This document shows positions 43,830 to 52,287 of a stretch of 64,000 nt of DNA, in pieces. The position numbers were made by a program, and so were the translations under genes. Every line of letters starts with the position of its first letter. The stretch's first letter is position 1. The notes under the pieces were generated by a model that worked only from the letters and a program-made list of their open reading frames with translations, ran no database searches and was not told the DNA's origin. The DNA comes from Chitinophaga pinensis (GTDB lineage: Bacteria; Bacteroidota; Bacteroidia; Chitinophagales; Chitinophagaceae): assembly GCA_943333125.1 (NCBI GenBank), contig CALQSB010000001.1, positions 62,001 to 126,000 of the forward strand, given 5' to 3'.

Positions 43830-44948
43830 ATGATCATTGGTCTACTCAAAGAACCTGCTTTCGAAACTCGTACATCATTGCTTCCCGAACATGCTATCTT
43901 ATTAAAAAAGATGAATGTTGAATTGATTATTGAATCCGGAGCCGGAGAAAAAGCATTTGCATCAGATGAAAAATATAAGGCAGAAGGAGCTACTGTGGGC
44001 AACAGGCAAGAAGTCTTAGAAAAAGCAACTGTTATTTTATCTATAAATACACTCTCTGAATCTGATGTACAATCTGCAAAAGGTAAAGTTTTGATTGGTT
44101 TCTTTCAATCTTTAGTGAATGCAAAATTGATTTCAAGCTGGGCTCAACAAAATTGCGTGGTGTTCAGTATGGATATGTTGCCTCGTACAACACGTGCACA
44201 AAGTATGGATGTGTTAAGCAGTCAGGCTAATATAGCCGGGTATAAGGCGGTGTTACTGGCAGCAAATTTATATCCCAAATATTTTCCAATGTTTATGACA
44301 GCGGCAGGAAGTATTCCTCCGGCTAAAATTCTAATATTAGGAGCAGGTGTTGCCGGACTTCAGGCTATTGCCACTTCAAAAAGATTGGGTGCTGTAATTG
44401 AGGTTTTTGATACCCGGCCTGCAGTAAAAGAAGAGGTAATGAGTTTGGGTGCGAAATTCATAGAAGTGGAAGGTGCTGCAGATGCGTCTAAAGCTGGGGG
44501 TTATGCTGTTGAACAATCAGAAGAATTTCAGCAAAGACAAAAAGCAAAAATTGCAGAAAGTGTGGCTAAGGCTGATATCATCATTACAACTGCACAAATT
44601 CCCGGTAGAAAAGCACCGATATTGATTACAAAAGATATGATTGATAAAATGAAAAGCGGTTCTGTAATTATTGATCTGGCTGCTGTAACAGGCGGTAATA
44701 CTGAATATACAAAAGATGACGAAACCGTTTTTGTAAATGGAGTGATGATTGTTGGTAATTCTAAATTACCAGGATCAATGCCCAGCGATGCAAGTAAATT
44801 GTACGGGAAAAATATCCTCAACTTTCTTCAGTTGATTGTAAGTAAAGATGGTCAGCTGAATTTGAATTTTGAAGATGATCTGGTGCTTGGAACTTGTGTA
44901 GCGAAAGAAGGAACTGTGAGTAATGAGAGAGTGAAAAGTATAATTTGA
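43830..44948 (+). CDS. pntAA: NAD(P) transhydrogenase subunit alpha, NAD(H)-binding part
   Basis: The 372-residue cytoplasmic dI component binds NAD(H). It shows IGLLKEPAFETRTSLLPEHA, the RTTRAQSMDVLSSQANIAGYKAV segment, the Rossmann motif GAGVAGLQ at 171-178, VFDTRPAVKEEV and ITTAQIPGRKAPILI. It ends before the membrane helices, which are encoded by the next gene, as in the three-subunit enzymes. A -7-like element (TAACTTCG) lies at 43805-43812. A repeat lies between it and the next gene. Confidence 0.95.
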   Translation: MIIGLLKEPAFETRTSLLPEHAILLKKMNVELIIESGAGEKAFASDEKYKAEGATVGNRQEVLEKATVILSINTLSESDVQSAKGKVLIGFFQSLVNAKLISSWAQQNCVVFSMDMLPRTTRAQSMDVLSSQANIAGYKAVLLAANLYPKYFPMFMTAAGSIPPAKILILGAGVAGLQAIATSKRLGAVIEVFDTRPAVKEEVMSLGAKFIEVEGAADASKAGGYAVEQSEEFQQRQKAKIAESVAKADIIITTAQIPGRKAPILITKDMIDKMKSGSVIIDLAAVTGGNTEYTKDDETVFVNGVMIVGNSKLPGSMPSDASKLYGKNILNFLQLIVSKDGQLNLNFEDDLVLGTCVAKEGTVSNERVKSII

Positions 44949-45028
44949 TAAAGCTGGATAAGCTGGATACTGAATACTAGATACTGGATAACACCAAACA
45001 ACTTCCCCCTTGGGGGATTGAGGGGGCT
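44945..45028. repeat. GATAAGCTGGATA repeats plus 29-bp GC-rich hairpin
   Basis: GATAAAGCTGGATAAGCTGG and ACTGGATA words (44947-44990) precede an ACCAAACA word and the 29-bp element AACTTCCCCC TTG GGGGATTGAGGGGGCT (45000-45028), identical to the copies at 10874-10902 and 52259-52287. All of this is inside the transhydrogenase gene cluster. Confidence 0.75.
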
Positions 45029-45054
45029 TTAAAACAATAAACACTAAACATATT

Positions 45055-45372
45055 ATGAACCAAATTTTAAACTTCATTACAGTAAACCAGGAAATCATAT
45101 ACATCGTTGTGCTGATGATATTTGTAGGAATTGAAGTGATTGGAAGAGTGCCGAGTGTTTTACATACGCCATTGATGAGTGGAGCCAACGCTATTCATGG
45201 TGTGGTTATTATTGGTGCTATCATTGTTATGGGGAAAGCAGAAGCCGATAATCACCTTGCCTTGATTTTAGGTTTTCTTGCCGTTGTATTGGGTATGATA
45301 AATGTGATGGGTGGATTTGTAGTCACCGACAGAATGTTAGAAATGTTCAAAAAGAAAAAATCAAATCATTAG
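45055..45372 (+). CDS. pntAB: NAD(P) transhydrogenase subunit alpha, membrane part
   Basis: The 105-residue protein has about three membrane segments (EIIYIVVLMIFVGIEVIG, VVIIGAIIVM, LALILGFLAVVLGMINVMGGFVV) and the conserved HTPLMSGANAIHG-like motif (PSVLHTPLMSGANAIHGVV). It forms the first part of the proton-translocating dII domain. Separated from pntAA by 106 bp containing repeats, and from pntB by 70 bp. Confidence 0.93.
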   Translation: MNQILNFITVNQEIIYIVVLMIFVGIEVIGRVPSVLHTPLMSGANAIHGVVIIGAIIVMGKAEADNHLALILGFLAVVLGMINVMGGFVVTDRMLEMFKKKKSNH

Positions 45373-45442
45373 AGTTTATTTAATTCAAGCGCTTTGAAAT
45401 AGATTTGTTATTAATAAATAATCATTAGAAAGAAACCAATAC

Positions 45443-46870
45443 ATGAGCCAAAACATACTTACCCTTTGTTACTTAATTGGGTCTATTACATTCATACTCG
45501 GACTCAAGATGTTGTCCAATCCTGCCAGTGCAAGAAAAGGAAATTTACTTGCCGGAGCAGGGATGGCCATTGCTATTTTGGGCACTATTTTTTTATATAA
45601 AGATGTAGAGACCGGCGAATATCTTCACAATTATGAATGGATATTTGGAGCCTTGTTGATTGGTGGAATTGTGGGAACATTAGCGGCAAAGAAAGTTAAA
45701 ATGACTTCCATGCCAGAAATGGTGAGTTTGTTTAATGGAATGGGAGGCGCTTGTGCGGCACTAATTTCTATTGAAGAATTCAATCATTTAAGTAAAGAAA
45801 TTCAGACTAATCCTAATCCTGATTATATTCATTTCATACAACCCACAGTTTTAATAATTGTGGTTGGATTAATTATTGGGTCGGTTTCATTTGCCGGAAG
45901 TATGATTGCCTGGGGTAAATTAAATGGTAAAGTAAAAGATTTCAGTTTTACCGGACAGAATATATTGAATCTTCTGGTGTTGGCTTCAGCGATCGGATTA
46001 GCCGGGTATTTAGTCATGCATCCTGCGCACAGCATGATGTTATATATCATCTTAGGTTTATCCTTGATTTATGGCATTTTCTTTGTGATGCCTATTGGCG
46101 GTGCGGATATGCCTGTAGTGATTTCTTTGCTGAATTCATTTACGGGTGTGGCTGCAGCTTGTGGCGGTTTTCTTTATAATAATGAAGTAATGCTTACCGG
46201 TGGAATACTTGTAGGCGCGGCAGGAACACTCCTCACTATTCTCATGTGTAAAGCCATGAATCGCTCACTTAAAAATGTTTTAATTGGATCGTTTGGAGGT
46301 AATGCCGCTAAAGTGTCTGGCGAATCTTCAGACTTTGGACATTACAAAGAAATAAGTTTGAGTGATACGGCAATGATTATGAGTTATGCAAATAAAGTGA
46401 TGATTGTTCCCGGCTATGGCTTAGCGGTAGCTCAGGCTCAGCATATTTGTCATGAGCTCGAAAAAATACTCACCGAAAAAGGAGTCGAGGTTAAATATGC
46501 CATTCATCCTGTTGCAGGTCGCATGCCAGGACATATGAATGTCTTACTCGCAGAAGCCGATGTTAGTTATGATCATCTGCTGGAAATGGAAGATGCCAAT
46601 GAAGAATTCCCAACTACTGATGTTGTATTGGTATTAGGGGCTAATGACGTAGTGAATCCTGCTGCAAAAACAGATCCTGCTTCACCAATTTATGGAATGC
46701 CGATTCTTGATGTTGAGCTGGCAAAAAATATAGTGGTAAATAAAAGAAGTATGAAGCCTGGTTATGCAGGAATTGAAAATGAACTTTTCTTTAAACCAAA
46801 AACGTCTATGCTTTTTGGGGATGCTAAAAAAGTTTTACAGGATCTTTGTGCCGAAATAAAAAATATTTAA
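45443..46870 (+). CDS. pntB: NAD(P) transhydrogenase subunit beta
   Basis: The 475-residue protein has eight to nine membrane helices followed by the cytoplasmic NADP(H)-binding dIII domain (from about 310). Visible: MPEMVSLFNGMGGACAALIS, GGADMPVVISLLNSFTGVAAAC, then IVPGYGLAVAQAQH, HPVAGRMPGHMNVLLAEA, LVLGANDVVNPAA, and NKRSMKPGYAGIENELF. With PntAA and PntAB it couples hydride transfer from NADH to NADP+ to proton movement, supplying NADPH. Confidence 0.97.
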   Translation: MSQNILTLCYLIGSITFILGLKMLSNPASARKGNLLAGAGMAIAILGTIFLYKDVETGEYLHNYEWIFGALLIGGIVGTLAAKKVKMTSMPEMVSLFNGMGGACAALISIEEFNHLSKEIQTNPNPDYIHFIQPTVLIIVVGLIIGSVSFAGSMIAWGKLNGKVKDFSFTGQNILNLLVLASAIGLAGYLVMHPAHSMMLYIILGLSLIYGIFFVMPIGGADMPVVISLLNSFTGVAAACGGFLYNNEVMLTGGILVGAAGTLLTILMCKAMNRSLKNVLIGSFGGNAAKVSGESSDFGHYKEISLSDTAMIMSYANKVMIVPGYGLAVAQAQHICHELEKILTEKGVEVKYAIHPVAGRMPGHMNVLLAEADVSYDHLLEMEDANEEFPTTDVVLVLGANDVVNPAAKTDPASPIYGMPILDVELAKNIVVNKRSMKPGYAGIENELFFKPKTSMLFGDAKKVLQDLCAEIKNI

Positions 46871-46932
46871 ATGAGTGGCGTTATTTAAATCTGATTGCAC
46901 CTTCATTATTTTTAATAACGGGTAAATAATTT

Positions 46933-48306
46933 ATGGAACATCAGTTGCCACATTCTTTTCTCAGTTCCCTCGAAAAAAATTCGGACTTTGATATGGATGC
47001 TTTTGTAGAGGCCCATGAAAAATATATTCCGGTAACTTCTGTTCGGTTTAATCCTCAAAAAAAAACATATCATACAATTGCGCTGAATATAGCCGAACAA
47101 ATACCCTGGAGCTCAGCAGGTTTTTATTTAACGGAACGCCCTTCTTTTACTCTTGATCCCTTAATTCATGCAGGAGCTTATTATGTTCAGGAAGCCAGCA
47201 GTATGTTTCTGGAAGAAGTGTTAAATCAAACGGTAGATTTAAATGTGTCATTAAAAGTTCTTGATTTATGTGCAGCTCCTGGAGGAAAATCTACATTAAT
47301 ACAATCTCTGATTTCCCGCAACAGTTTGCTGGTAAGTAATGAAGTGATTAAGACGAGAGTAAATATTCTTTCAGAAAATATTACAAAATGGGGCGCTTCA
47401 AATGTGGTGGTTACCAATAATGACCCTTCCGATTTTAAAAAATTACCGGAATATTTTGATTTGATTGTTGTTGATGCGCCTTGCAGTGGCAGTGGGCTTT
47501 TCAGAAAAGATCCTGATGCTATTGACCACTGGAGTATCGATAATGTAAATCTATGCAGTCAGCGACAACAGCGCATTCTGGCCGATATCATTGATTCACT
47601 GAAGCCCGGAGGGACTTTGATTTACTCAACCTGTTCCTATTCGATCGAAGAAGATGAACAGATTTCAAACTGGCTAATAAAAACTGCAGATTTTATTTCT
47701 TTGAAAATTAATACCGATCCTCATTGGAACATCGTGGAATCAAAAATTGGGAATAGTTATGGTTACCGCTTCTATCCTGATAAAATAAAAGGAGAAGGTT
47801 TTTTTATTTCAGCCTTCAGAAAATCCGGAGATTCCTCATCAGTAAAAAATGAGTTTTCAAAAATAAAAAATAAAAAATCAAATCTTCAACTTCTCAAATC
47901 ATCAGCCTTCACTAAATGGATAATTGAAAATAATGAAATGGCTTTTTTGCAATGGAAAGATGATGTAATTGTTGTACCCGAAAGTATTCAATATGAACTG
48001 CCTGTATTACAATCAGTACTCTATATTAAGAAAGCAGGAGTAAATATTGGAAGTATGATCAGAGAGGAATTAATCCCATCGCATGAACTGGCAATGAGTA
48101 CCTTAATCAGTAACAGTGTTCCATCCATAGAAGTAGATCTCGAAACGGCACTGAATTATTTAAGACATGAATCAATGAACAAATCCTTTTCTCAATCTGG
48201 CTGGCTGTTATTGAAATATGGAGGGTTGCCACTTGGGTTTATAAAAGCAATGTCCAACAGGATAAACAATTATTATCCACGCGAATGGCGCATTCTTAAC
48301 AAGTAA
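46933..48306 (+). CDS. NOL1/NOP2/Sun family RNA cytosine-C5 methyltransferase (RsmF-like)
   Basis: A 457-residue SAM-dependent enzyme that would methylate C5 of cytosine in rRNA or tRNA. Motifs: LDLCAAPGGKSTL for SAM, motif IV VDAPCSGSGLFRKDP with one catalytic Cys, and motif VI YSTCSYSIEEDEQ with the second. The C-terminal PUA-like region (about 380-457) recalls RsmF. The exact target cannot be deduced. Own promoter region upstream, with TATTTTTA near 46907. Confidence 0.9.
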   Translation: MEHQLPHSFLSSLEKNSDFDMDAFVEAHEKYIPVTSVRFNPQKKTYHTIALNIAEQIPWSSAGFYLTERPSFTLDPLIHAGAYYVQEASSMFLEEVLNQTVDLNVSLKVLDLCAAPGGKSTLIQSLISRNSLLVSNEVIKTRVNILSENITKWGASNVVVTNNDPSDFKKLPEYFDLIVVDAPCSGSGLFRKDPDAIDHWSIDNVNLCSQRQQRILADIIDSLKPGGTLIYSTCSYSIEEDEQISNWLIKTADFISLKINTDPHWNIVESKIGNSYGYRFYPDKIKGEGFFISAFRKSGDSSSVKNEFSKIKNKKSNLQLLKSSAFTKWIIENNEMAFLQWKDDVIVVPESIQYELPVLQSVLYIKKAGVNIGSMIREELIPSHELAMSTLISNSVPSIEVDLETALNYLRHESMNKSFSQSGWLLLKYGGLPLGFIKAMSNRINNYYPREWRILNK

Positions 48307-48422
48307 TAAATAATTTAACCAACTTATTTTCCCATATTTGCAATGGTATTTTTATCAGTGTATTATGATAATCGATTGTTTTAAAACAACAATTATTTTA
48401 ATGACTTTAAAGTAAACAACAA

Positions 48423-49559
48423 ATGAAAAAACTTTTCTTTATCCTTTTGCTAACGCCTTTGCTTTCTTTTGCACAAAAAACTTATACGGTTGGTCCAAAG
48501 GAAACGTTGTTTTCTATAGGAAGAGCTTTGAAAATTCATCCCCGCGAATTAGCCGAATACAATAATATTCCTTTTGAAGATGGAGTGAAGGTGGGACAGG
48601 TATTAAAAATTCCGGCAGTAAAAAAAATGGCGCCATTGCCAGATGTGGCACCTGCAACTACCCCTGTTACTCTTAAAGACCCCGTTGCCAAACCAGTATC
48701 AACCCCTGTCACAATAGCTCCTAAGCCTACAGCAGTACCTGTTACAGCAACAACTTCTAAGCCAATACCAGTAGCTGTTACTAAGCCAACACCAACACCA
48801 ACAACAGTTACGACAACTGCTGTCAAACCTGCTCCAGCAACCTCATCCGTTACTACAGTTCCCGTTAAACCAGCATCAGTAGTTAAGCCAACCGAAAAAT
48901 CAGTTACTCCTGCAGGAATGCAACCCATCTATCATAAAGTACAAAAAAAAGAAACTCTTTTTCAAATTTCTCAAACAGAAAAAGTCAGCATCGACGATAT
49001 AAAAAAATGGAATAAGTTAACTGTTGATGGAGTTAATGAAGGCGTTAATCTTATTGTGGGATATAAAAATCACACTACAGATCCAATCGCCAAAAAAGAG
49101 ACACCCATTAAACCTGCACCTCCTGTAGTTGCTGCTCCTACTGAAATTAAGCAGACTCCTGTAGTAACTTCAGTTGTAGTGGTAACGGAAAATGAAGCTA
49201 AGCCACAGCATTCTGGTTCTGTAATCATCAGAGATTTTCAGGGAGGTTATTTTAATACAGCCTATTCAAGTCAGAATTCCGGTAAATCATCATTGAAATC
49301 CGAAAACGGCACTGCTGCAGTCTTTAAAAGCACAAGCGGCTGGAATGATGGGAAATACTATTGCTTATATAATGCAGCTCCATCTGGAACAATTTTAAAA
49401 ATCACCAACAAGGCCAATCAAAAAAGTATTTTTGCAAAAGTGCTGGATGTTATTCCTGATTTAAAACAAAATGATGGGCTGCTGATTAGATTAAGCAATG
49501 CTGCTGCAGATGAACTTGGAGCTAGTGCAGAAACCTTTGACGTTATTTTAAGTTATTAA
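48423..49559 (+). CDS. Secreted LysM protein with C-terminal double-psi beta-barrel-like domain
   Basis: The 378-residue protein has a signal peptide (to about A18), LysM 1 at 20-64 (YTVGPKETLFSIGRAL), a Pro/Thr/Val-rich low-complexity linker at 66-165, LysM 2 at about 170-216 (YHKVQKKETLFQISQ), a second linker, and a C-terminal domain (about 270-378). The last contains GTILKITNKANQKSIFAKVLDVIP and GLLIRLSNAAADELG, resembling RlpA-type barrels. LysM domains bind peptidoglycan, so it probably works in the periplasm on the cell wall or divisome. Eight bp before the C1 peptidase gene, likely co-transcribed. Confidence 0.87.
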   Translation: MKKLFFILLLTPLLSFAQKTYTVGPKETLFSIGRALKIHPRELAEYNNIPFEDGVKVGQVLKIPAVKKMAPLPDVAPATTPVTLKDPVAKPVSTPVTIAPKPTAVPVTATTSKPIPVAVTKPTPTPTTVTTTAVKPAPATSSVTTVPVKPASVVKPTEKSVTPAGMQPIYHKVQKKETLFQISQTEKVSIDDIKKWNKLTVDGVNEGVNLIVGYKNHTTDPIAKKETPIKPAPPVVAAPTEIKQTPVVTSVVVVTENEAKPQHSGSVIIRDFQGGYFNTAYSSQNSGKSSLKSENGTAAVFKSTSGWNDGKYYCLYNAAPSGTILKITNKANQKSIFAKVLDVIPDLKQNDGLLIRLSNAAADELGASAETFDVILSY

Positions 49560-49567
49560 TCAGTATT

Positions 49568-50740
49568 ATGAAAAAAATATGCCTTGTCTTTTTTGTATTT
49601 TATCATCTCTCCAGTGTTATAGCGCAAGATGATGTTAATCTGGATATTTCTCCAGACGCATCCGGAGTGAAAGCTATTTCAGGAAATTTATTTGTTGCAG
49701 GAAAAAAAAATAACGCAACCAAAATTAAAAATCAACAAAGAACGAATACCTGCTGGTCATTTTCTGCAACTTCATTAATAGAAAGTCAGACCATTAAAAA
49801 TAATCTTGGCCCTTATGATTTGAGTGAAATGTTTACGGTCAGAAATTTGTATATCGAAAAAGCCCAAAATTATATTCTCCGTCAGGGACATGCTCAGTTT
49901 AGTGAAGGCGGGCTTGGGCATGACGTAATCAGATCTTATGCAACTTATGGAGCCGTTCCGGAAAGCGCATACAGTGGCAATGTTAAAGGAGAAAAATTAA
50001 ACAATCATCTTATTTTAATAAAACAATTAAAGACCTATCTCGATAGTACATTAAAAACACAAGGTGCTCCATTGTCATCAAACTGGCTTCCCGGATTTAA
50101 TCAGATACTTGACAGGCAAATGGGCGAATTGCCTCAGACGTTTATCTACAATAATAAAAAGTTCACTCCACAAACTTTTGCAAAGAATGCATTGAAGTTT
50201 AATGCGGATGATTATATCAACATCACGTCTTTCACTCATCATCCATTTTATGCACCTTTTATAATTGAAGTGCCCGATAATTTCAGCAATGGGTCTTATT
50301 ATAATCTGCCTTTAAATGAAATGATTGATTTGGTAAAATCTGCTATTGAAAATGGATACAGTGTTTCATGGGATGCAGATTTAAGTAACAACGGGTTCAA
50401 TTCGAAAACAGGTGTTGCGTTAAATATCAAAGACAATGACAGCATAATGCGGAGAGTTACTGATCCGGATAGCAAAGAAGAAAAATGGGATCAAAATATC
50501 AGACAGCAACTTTTTGAAAATCTGACTACTCAGGATGATCATCTCATGCATATTGTGGGTATTGAAAAATCAAAAGGCGGCAAAACATTTTTCATTGTAA
50601 AAAATTCATGGGGAGAATCAGGTCCTTATAAAGGATATATGCATGTATCTGAATCTTATTTTGCGATAAATACAATTAGTCTGGTGGTGCCGAAAGCTGC
50701 CGTGGGATTGGGGTTGAGGGAGAAGGTGAATGGGAAATGA
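49568..50740 (+). CDS. Secreted C1 family cysteine peptidase
   Basis: A 390-residue papain-like protease with a signal peptide ending near SSVIAQ (20). The catalytic Cys62 lies in TNTCWSFSATSLIE, the His is near 328 in LMHIVGIE, and the Asn is in VKNSWGESG (about 346). The insertion between them is like that of bleomycin hydrolase/aminopeptidase C relatives. All three catalytic residues are present. Export to the periplasm or outside is expected. Follows the LysM gene by 8 bp. Confidence 0.9.
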   Translation: MKKICLVFFVFYHLSSVIAQDDVNLDISPDASGVKAISGNLFVAGKKNNATKIKNQQRTNTCWSFSATSLIESQTIKNNLGPYDLSEMFTVRNLYIEKAQNYILRQGHAQFSEGGLGHDVIRSYATYGAVPESAYSGNVKGEKLNNHLILIKQLKTYLDSTLKTQGAPLSSNWLPGFNQILDRQMGELPQTFIYNNKKFTPQTFAKNALKFNADDYINITSFTHHPFYAPFIIEVPDNFSNGSYYNLPLNEMIDLVKSAIENGYSVSWDADLSNNGFNSKTGVALNIKDNDSIMRRVTDPDSKEEKWDQNIRQQLFENLTTQDDHLMHIVGIEKSKGGKTFFIVKNSWGESGPYKGYMHVSESYFAINTISLVVPKAAVGLGLREKVNGK

Positions 50741-50751
50741 TATGTGTAATT

Positions 50752-50911
50752 AAGATGGATCAGGATAAAGCTAGATAGGCTGGATAAACATGCACAACAT
50801 CAAACGCTAAACACTAAACGCCAAAAATCAAACGCCAAAAATTTATTGCAGCGAACTATCAGAATTTTTATTTTTACATTTTACATTTTGAAAATTCCAT
50901 TCTACATTTAA
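50752..50911. repeat. Composite repeat island before the YeeE/YedE genes
   Basis: Three families in order: GGATAAAGCTAGATAGGC plus TGGATAAA (50752-50789), ACGCCAAAAATCAAACGCC-type words (50796-50845) and TTTTACATTTTACATTTTG (50872-50911). All have counterparts elsewhere in the window. Confidence 0.7.
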
Positions 50912-50924
50912 CGAAAATTCCATC

Positions 50925-51485
50925 ATGATTGAATTTCTTTCTAAGCCATGGCCCTGGTATGTGGCAGGCATTTTATTTGGTATCGCTGTGCCTGCATTGT
51001 TATTAATTGGCAATAAAACATTTGGAGTTTCTTCTTCATTAAGACATATCTGTGCTGCTTGTTTACCAGAGCGGTTTACCTATTTTTCTTATAACTGGAA
51101 AAAAGAAACCTGGAATTTATTTTTTATAACGGGAATTATTTTGGGTGGTTTTATTGCAGGTTATTTTCTAAAAAATCTGGCACCACCCGAAATCGCAGCT
51201 CATACCAAACAAGTGCTTGCTCAACAAGGCATATCAGATTTCAACCACCTCTTTCCGGTTGAATTATTTAATTTCAAATCGCTGTTTACCTTCAAGGGTT
51301 TTATTTTGATGATTGTTGGTGGGTTTATGGTTGGGTTTGGTACGCGTTATGCAGGTGGTTGTACAAGTGGACATTCAATAATGGGATTGTCTAATTTGCA
51401 ATGGCCATCACTGGTAGCTACAATCTGTTTTATGGTTGGTGGGTTTGTGGCTACTTGGTTTATTTTACCTTATTTACTTAATTAA
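50925..51485 (+). CDS. YeeE/YedE family membrane protein (first of pair)
   Basis: A 186-residue protein with about five membrane helices. It includes the conserved cysteine loop GTRYAGGCTSGHSIMGLSNLQWPSL, the hallmark of YeeE/YedE sulfur transporters. Characterised members import thiosulfate through stacked Cys sites. The first helix FGIAVPALLLIGNK and the ICAACLPER segment add further Cys residues. It works with the next gene, 33 bp downstream; the two halves are commonly adjacent in Bacteroidota. Confidence 0.87.
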   Translation: MIEFLSKPWPWYVAGILFGIAVPALLLIGNKTFGVSSSLRHICAACLPERFTYFSYNWKKETWNLFFITGIILGGFIAGYFLKNLAPPEIAAHTKQVLAQQGISDFNHLFPVELFNFKSLFTFKGFILMIVGGFMVGFGTRYAGGCTSGHSIMGLSNLQWPSLVATICFMVGGFVATWFILPYLLN

Positions 51486-51518
51486 ATTTAAAGTTGTTCT
51501 TTTAAAATCAATTCAAAA

Positions 51519-51995
51519 ATGAATAATCAAATTACATCAGACGAATTCAATCCTGATTATAAAGTTTCATCAGATTTCTCAATCATTAAAAATATTCCTT
51601 TTCTTCTTGTAGGTGTTGTTTTTGGAATTACACTGGTTAAAGCCGAAGTTGTAAGCTGGTTTAGAATTCAAGAGATGTTTCGTTTTGATTCATTTCACAT
51701 GTATGGTGTAATAGGCACTGCTGTTGTTGTGGGAATGATTTCCGTTGCCATCATTAAACGTTTTAAAATGAAAACTATACAAGGCGAAGAAATTAAAATC
51801 GAGCCAAAGAAATTCAGTATCAGTCAAATCTTTGGTGGTTTGATTTTTGGTATTGGCTGGGCATTTACTGGCGCTTGTCCGGGGCCGCTATTTGCATTGG
51901 TTGGAAGCGGTTTTGCAATTCTTTTTGTTTCTTTGCTGAGCGCTATCATAGGAACGTTGGTATATGGAATATTTAAAGATAAGTTGCCACATTAA
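51519..51995 (+). CDS. YeeE/YedE-like membrane protein (second of pair, DUF6691 type)
   Basis: The 158-residue protein has about four membrane helices and the conserved GIGWAFTGACPGPLFALVGSG loop with a single Cys. This corresponds to the second half-unit of the split YeeE/YedE transporters. The N-terminal 30 residues are cytoplasmic and polar. No sulfur-processing gene (rhodanese, TusA) is next to it in this window. Confidence 0.85.
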   Translation: MNNQITSDEFNPDYKVSSDFSIIKNIPFLLVGVVFGITLVKAEVVSWFRIQEMFRFDSFHMYGVIGTAVVVGMISVAIIKRFKMKTIQGEEIKIEPKKFSISQIFGGLIFGIGWAFTGACPGPLFALVGSGFAILFVSLLSAIIGTLVYGIFKDKLPH

Positions 51996-52162
51996 GATGA
52001 GGGAGGTTGTGTGATGGATAGAGCTGAATATTGTCTATTTCCGAATGCTGAATTCAGCAACAAAAAAATCATTCCTTAATAATAAAATCCAGCAAATAAT
52101 ACAAATCCTGTTCATTATTTTGGACAAGATTTATTTGACGCTATTTCAGACGAGACACAATA

Positions 52163-52287
52163 AACTTCTCCTATGGGGCTTGATTCGTGTCTTTGCTCCC
52201 TTGCGAGCTTTTCGTGAAATCCATTCCTGAATTCGTGGCAACCCCGGTAAACACAATCAACTTCCCCCTTGGGGGATTGAGGGGGCT
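52163..52287. repeat. Repeat island at the 3' end of the helicase gene
   Basis: A decayed GC-rich element (AACTTCTCCTATGGGGCTTG, 52163-52182) is followed by a TTCGTG...GAAATCCATTCCTGAATTCG segment (52183-52240), matching the one at 10788-10857, and the third identical 29-bp GC-rich hairpin (52259-52287). The helicase TGA stop (52257-52259) is at its edge. Confidence 0.75.

Noticed and set aside
44775..45188. 137-codon minus-strand frame across the pntAA-pntAB gap
   Set aside because: It is antisense to conserved genes at both ends and crosses the repeat cluster.
48536..48928. 130-codon minus-strand frame opposite the LysM linker
   Set aside because: It is the antisense of a Pro/Thr-rich low-complexity linker; glycine/valine/threonine repetition follows from that composition.
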